Assembly (NCBI GenBank): GCA_023700845.1
Contig: JAMPYD010000134.1
Span: 1 to 5,984 of the forward strand
Length of the DNA: 5,984 nt
DNA from: Elusimicrobiota bacterium
GTDB lineage: Bacteria; Elusimicrobiota; Elusimicrobia; UBA1565; UBA9628
Direction: 5' to 3'
The position numbers and the translations under genes were made by a program. The notes beneath the pieces were generated by a model. The model searched no databases. It saw only the letters and a list, made by a program, of their open reading frames with translations, and had not been told where the DNA came from. Numbering within the stretch: position 1 is the first letter of the stretch; every line of letters starts with the position of its first letter. Shown in pieces: positions 5,139-5,984 of the stretch.

Positions 5139-5984
5139 CTACGGATGAAGGCGGCGGCCGTTCTTGTAGAGGAATATCCCCCGGCGGCGGAGCTCGTCGA
5201 AGAACGGCCCGGGCCTCACGATCGATTCGGGAGGATACACCCCCGGGCGGGCGATCTCGCCGCGCGCCAGCTGCTGCGCCACGATCGAGGCCGGCGCGGC
5301 GGTGTCCTTGTCGACGGTCTCCCCCGACGCCGACACGCGGGCTTCCAGCAGCACCCGGCGGGGCCGGGAGCCTTCCCGCCCCCGAACGAGCACCTGGATG
5401 ACCTCGTGCTGCTCGACGGCCGCGGGGATCGCGGGCGGAAGGCGCTTGAGGATGGAAAGCGTGGCGGGCAAATTCTCCGGCTCCAGGAGCCCCGCCTGGC
5501 GCAGCGTCTGCATCTTGTCCACGAACTCGTCGTCGAAGGCGATCTTGAAGAAGACCTCCCGCGCTCGCAAAGTCCGGGGAAGAGTCGCGAGCTCCGAATG
5601 GATCGTGAACTGCGGCTTTTGGCGGCCGACCGGGGCGGGAAAGCGGTACGGCTCGCGGCCCGAGAACGGCGCGAGGAAGATCGTCTTCCCCCGTCTGAAC
5701 ACGGCGGGCGGCCAGGAACATTCCTCGAGGAGCGTCTGCAGGGAATAGGATCCGGGCAGGGCCGACGCCCGGCGGTACGTGGAGCGGTCGATCGCGCCGA
5801 TCCTGATCTCGACGGCTTCCACGCGCGTGAGCCCCGACGCCCCGTAGGCCGCGAGCACGTTGGTGATCCCCGGCGCGGCCCCGATGCCGAGGACCGCGGT
5901 CAGCCCGGCGCGCCGGAAGCGCCCGTGCCAGGCGAGCTGCTTCAGCGTGTAATGGTAGAGGCCGCCGAGATCCGCGTAGTGCGC
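5139..5984 (-). CDS. Saccharopine dehydrogenase-like oxidoreductase, C-terminal 281 residues (5' end outside window)
   Basis: The frame is open from the window edge to TAG at 5141-5139. The visible part starts AHYADLGGLYHYTLKQ, matching the SHYLDLGG region near residue 94 of the downstream paralogue. About 90-100 N-terminal residues, including the NAD(P)-binding loop, are therefore missing here. Then come GIGAAPGITNVLAAYG (visible residues 34-49), the substrate-domain motif FTIHSELATLPRT (about 126-138), which is the usual family form HSExxTLPR, then GVYPPE and the tail FFDELRRRGIFLYKNGRR. The tail resembles the paralogue's FFRELEERGMRFYKN, so the two arose by duplication, but their substrate domains differ widely. 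An internal GTG at 5858 could be mistaken for a start; the conserved sequence upstream of it shows it is not. Likely a cytoplasmic NAD(P)-dependent reductase or dehydrogenase cotranscribed with the next gene 7 nt on. Substrate unknown. Confidence 0.85.
   Translation of the reverse strand, partial: AHYADLGGLYHYTLKQLAWHGRFRRAGLTAVLGIGAAPGITNVLAAYGASGLTRVEAVEIRIGAIDRSTYRRASALPGSYSLQTLLEECSWPPAVFRRGKTIFLAPFSGREPYRFPAPVGRQKPQFTIHSELATLPRTLRAREVFFKIAFDDEFVDKMQTLRQAGLLEPENLPATLSILKRLPPAIPAAVEQHEVIQVLVRGREGSRPRRVLLEARVSASGETVDKDTAAPASIVAQQLARGEIARPGVYPPESIVRPGPFFDELRRRGIFLYKNGRRLHP

Overview
The window is a GC-rich stretch of bacterial chromosome in which every supportable gene lies on the minus strand, so transcription runs from high to low coordinates. 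An MlaA-type outer-membrane lipoprotein and a TolC-type outer-membrane factor show a diderm (Gram-negative type) host. The phylum cannot be fixed from this sequence alone. No rRNA, tRNA, mobile element, CRISPR array or phage-like segment was seen, and the plus strand carries only antisense shadow frames.

In transcription order: (1) 5984-5139, the C-terminal part of a saccharopine-dehydrogenase-like oxidoreductase whose 5' end is outside the window; (2) 5131-3980, a complete paralogue of it, 7 nt downstream; (3) about 3983-3159, an MlaA/VacJ-family lipoprotein whose likely start is a CTG overlapping the previous stop as CTGA; (4) 3175-770, an 801-residue RND-superfamily (HpnN/MMPL-like, COG1033 type) exporter that overlaps mlaA by 17 nt; (5) 758-501, an 85-residue predicted secreted Cys-containing small protein 11 nt after the exporter; (6) after an 88-nt gap holding a small hairpin, 412-1, the N-terminal third or so of a TolC-family outer-membrane efflux protein that runs off the window edge.

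Genes 1 to 4 are packed tightly enough to be one operon and probably translationally coupled. MlaA handles phospholipids at the outer membrane, and RND proteins of the HpnN/MMPL type move lipids or lipid-like molecules across the envelope. The best reading is therefore a lipid-trafficking cassette with two NAD(P)-dependent SDH-fold reductases of unknown substrate attached. Some SDH-fold proteins act in lipid biosynthesis (the mycobacterial trans-acting enoyl reductase of phenolic glycolipid synthesis), which makes a 'modify and export a lipid' module a reasonable but unproven hypothesis. The small Cys-containing protein and the TolC gene may belong to a second, metal- or drug-efflux-like operon that continues beyond coordinate 1.
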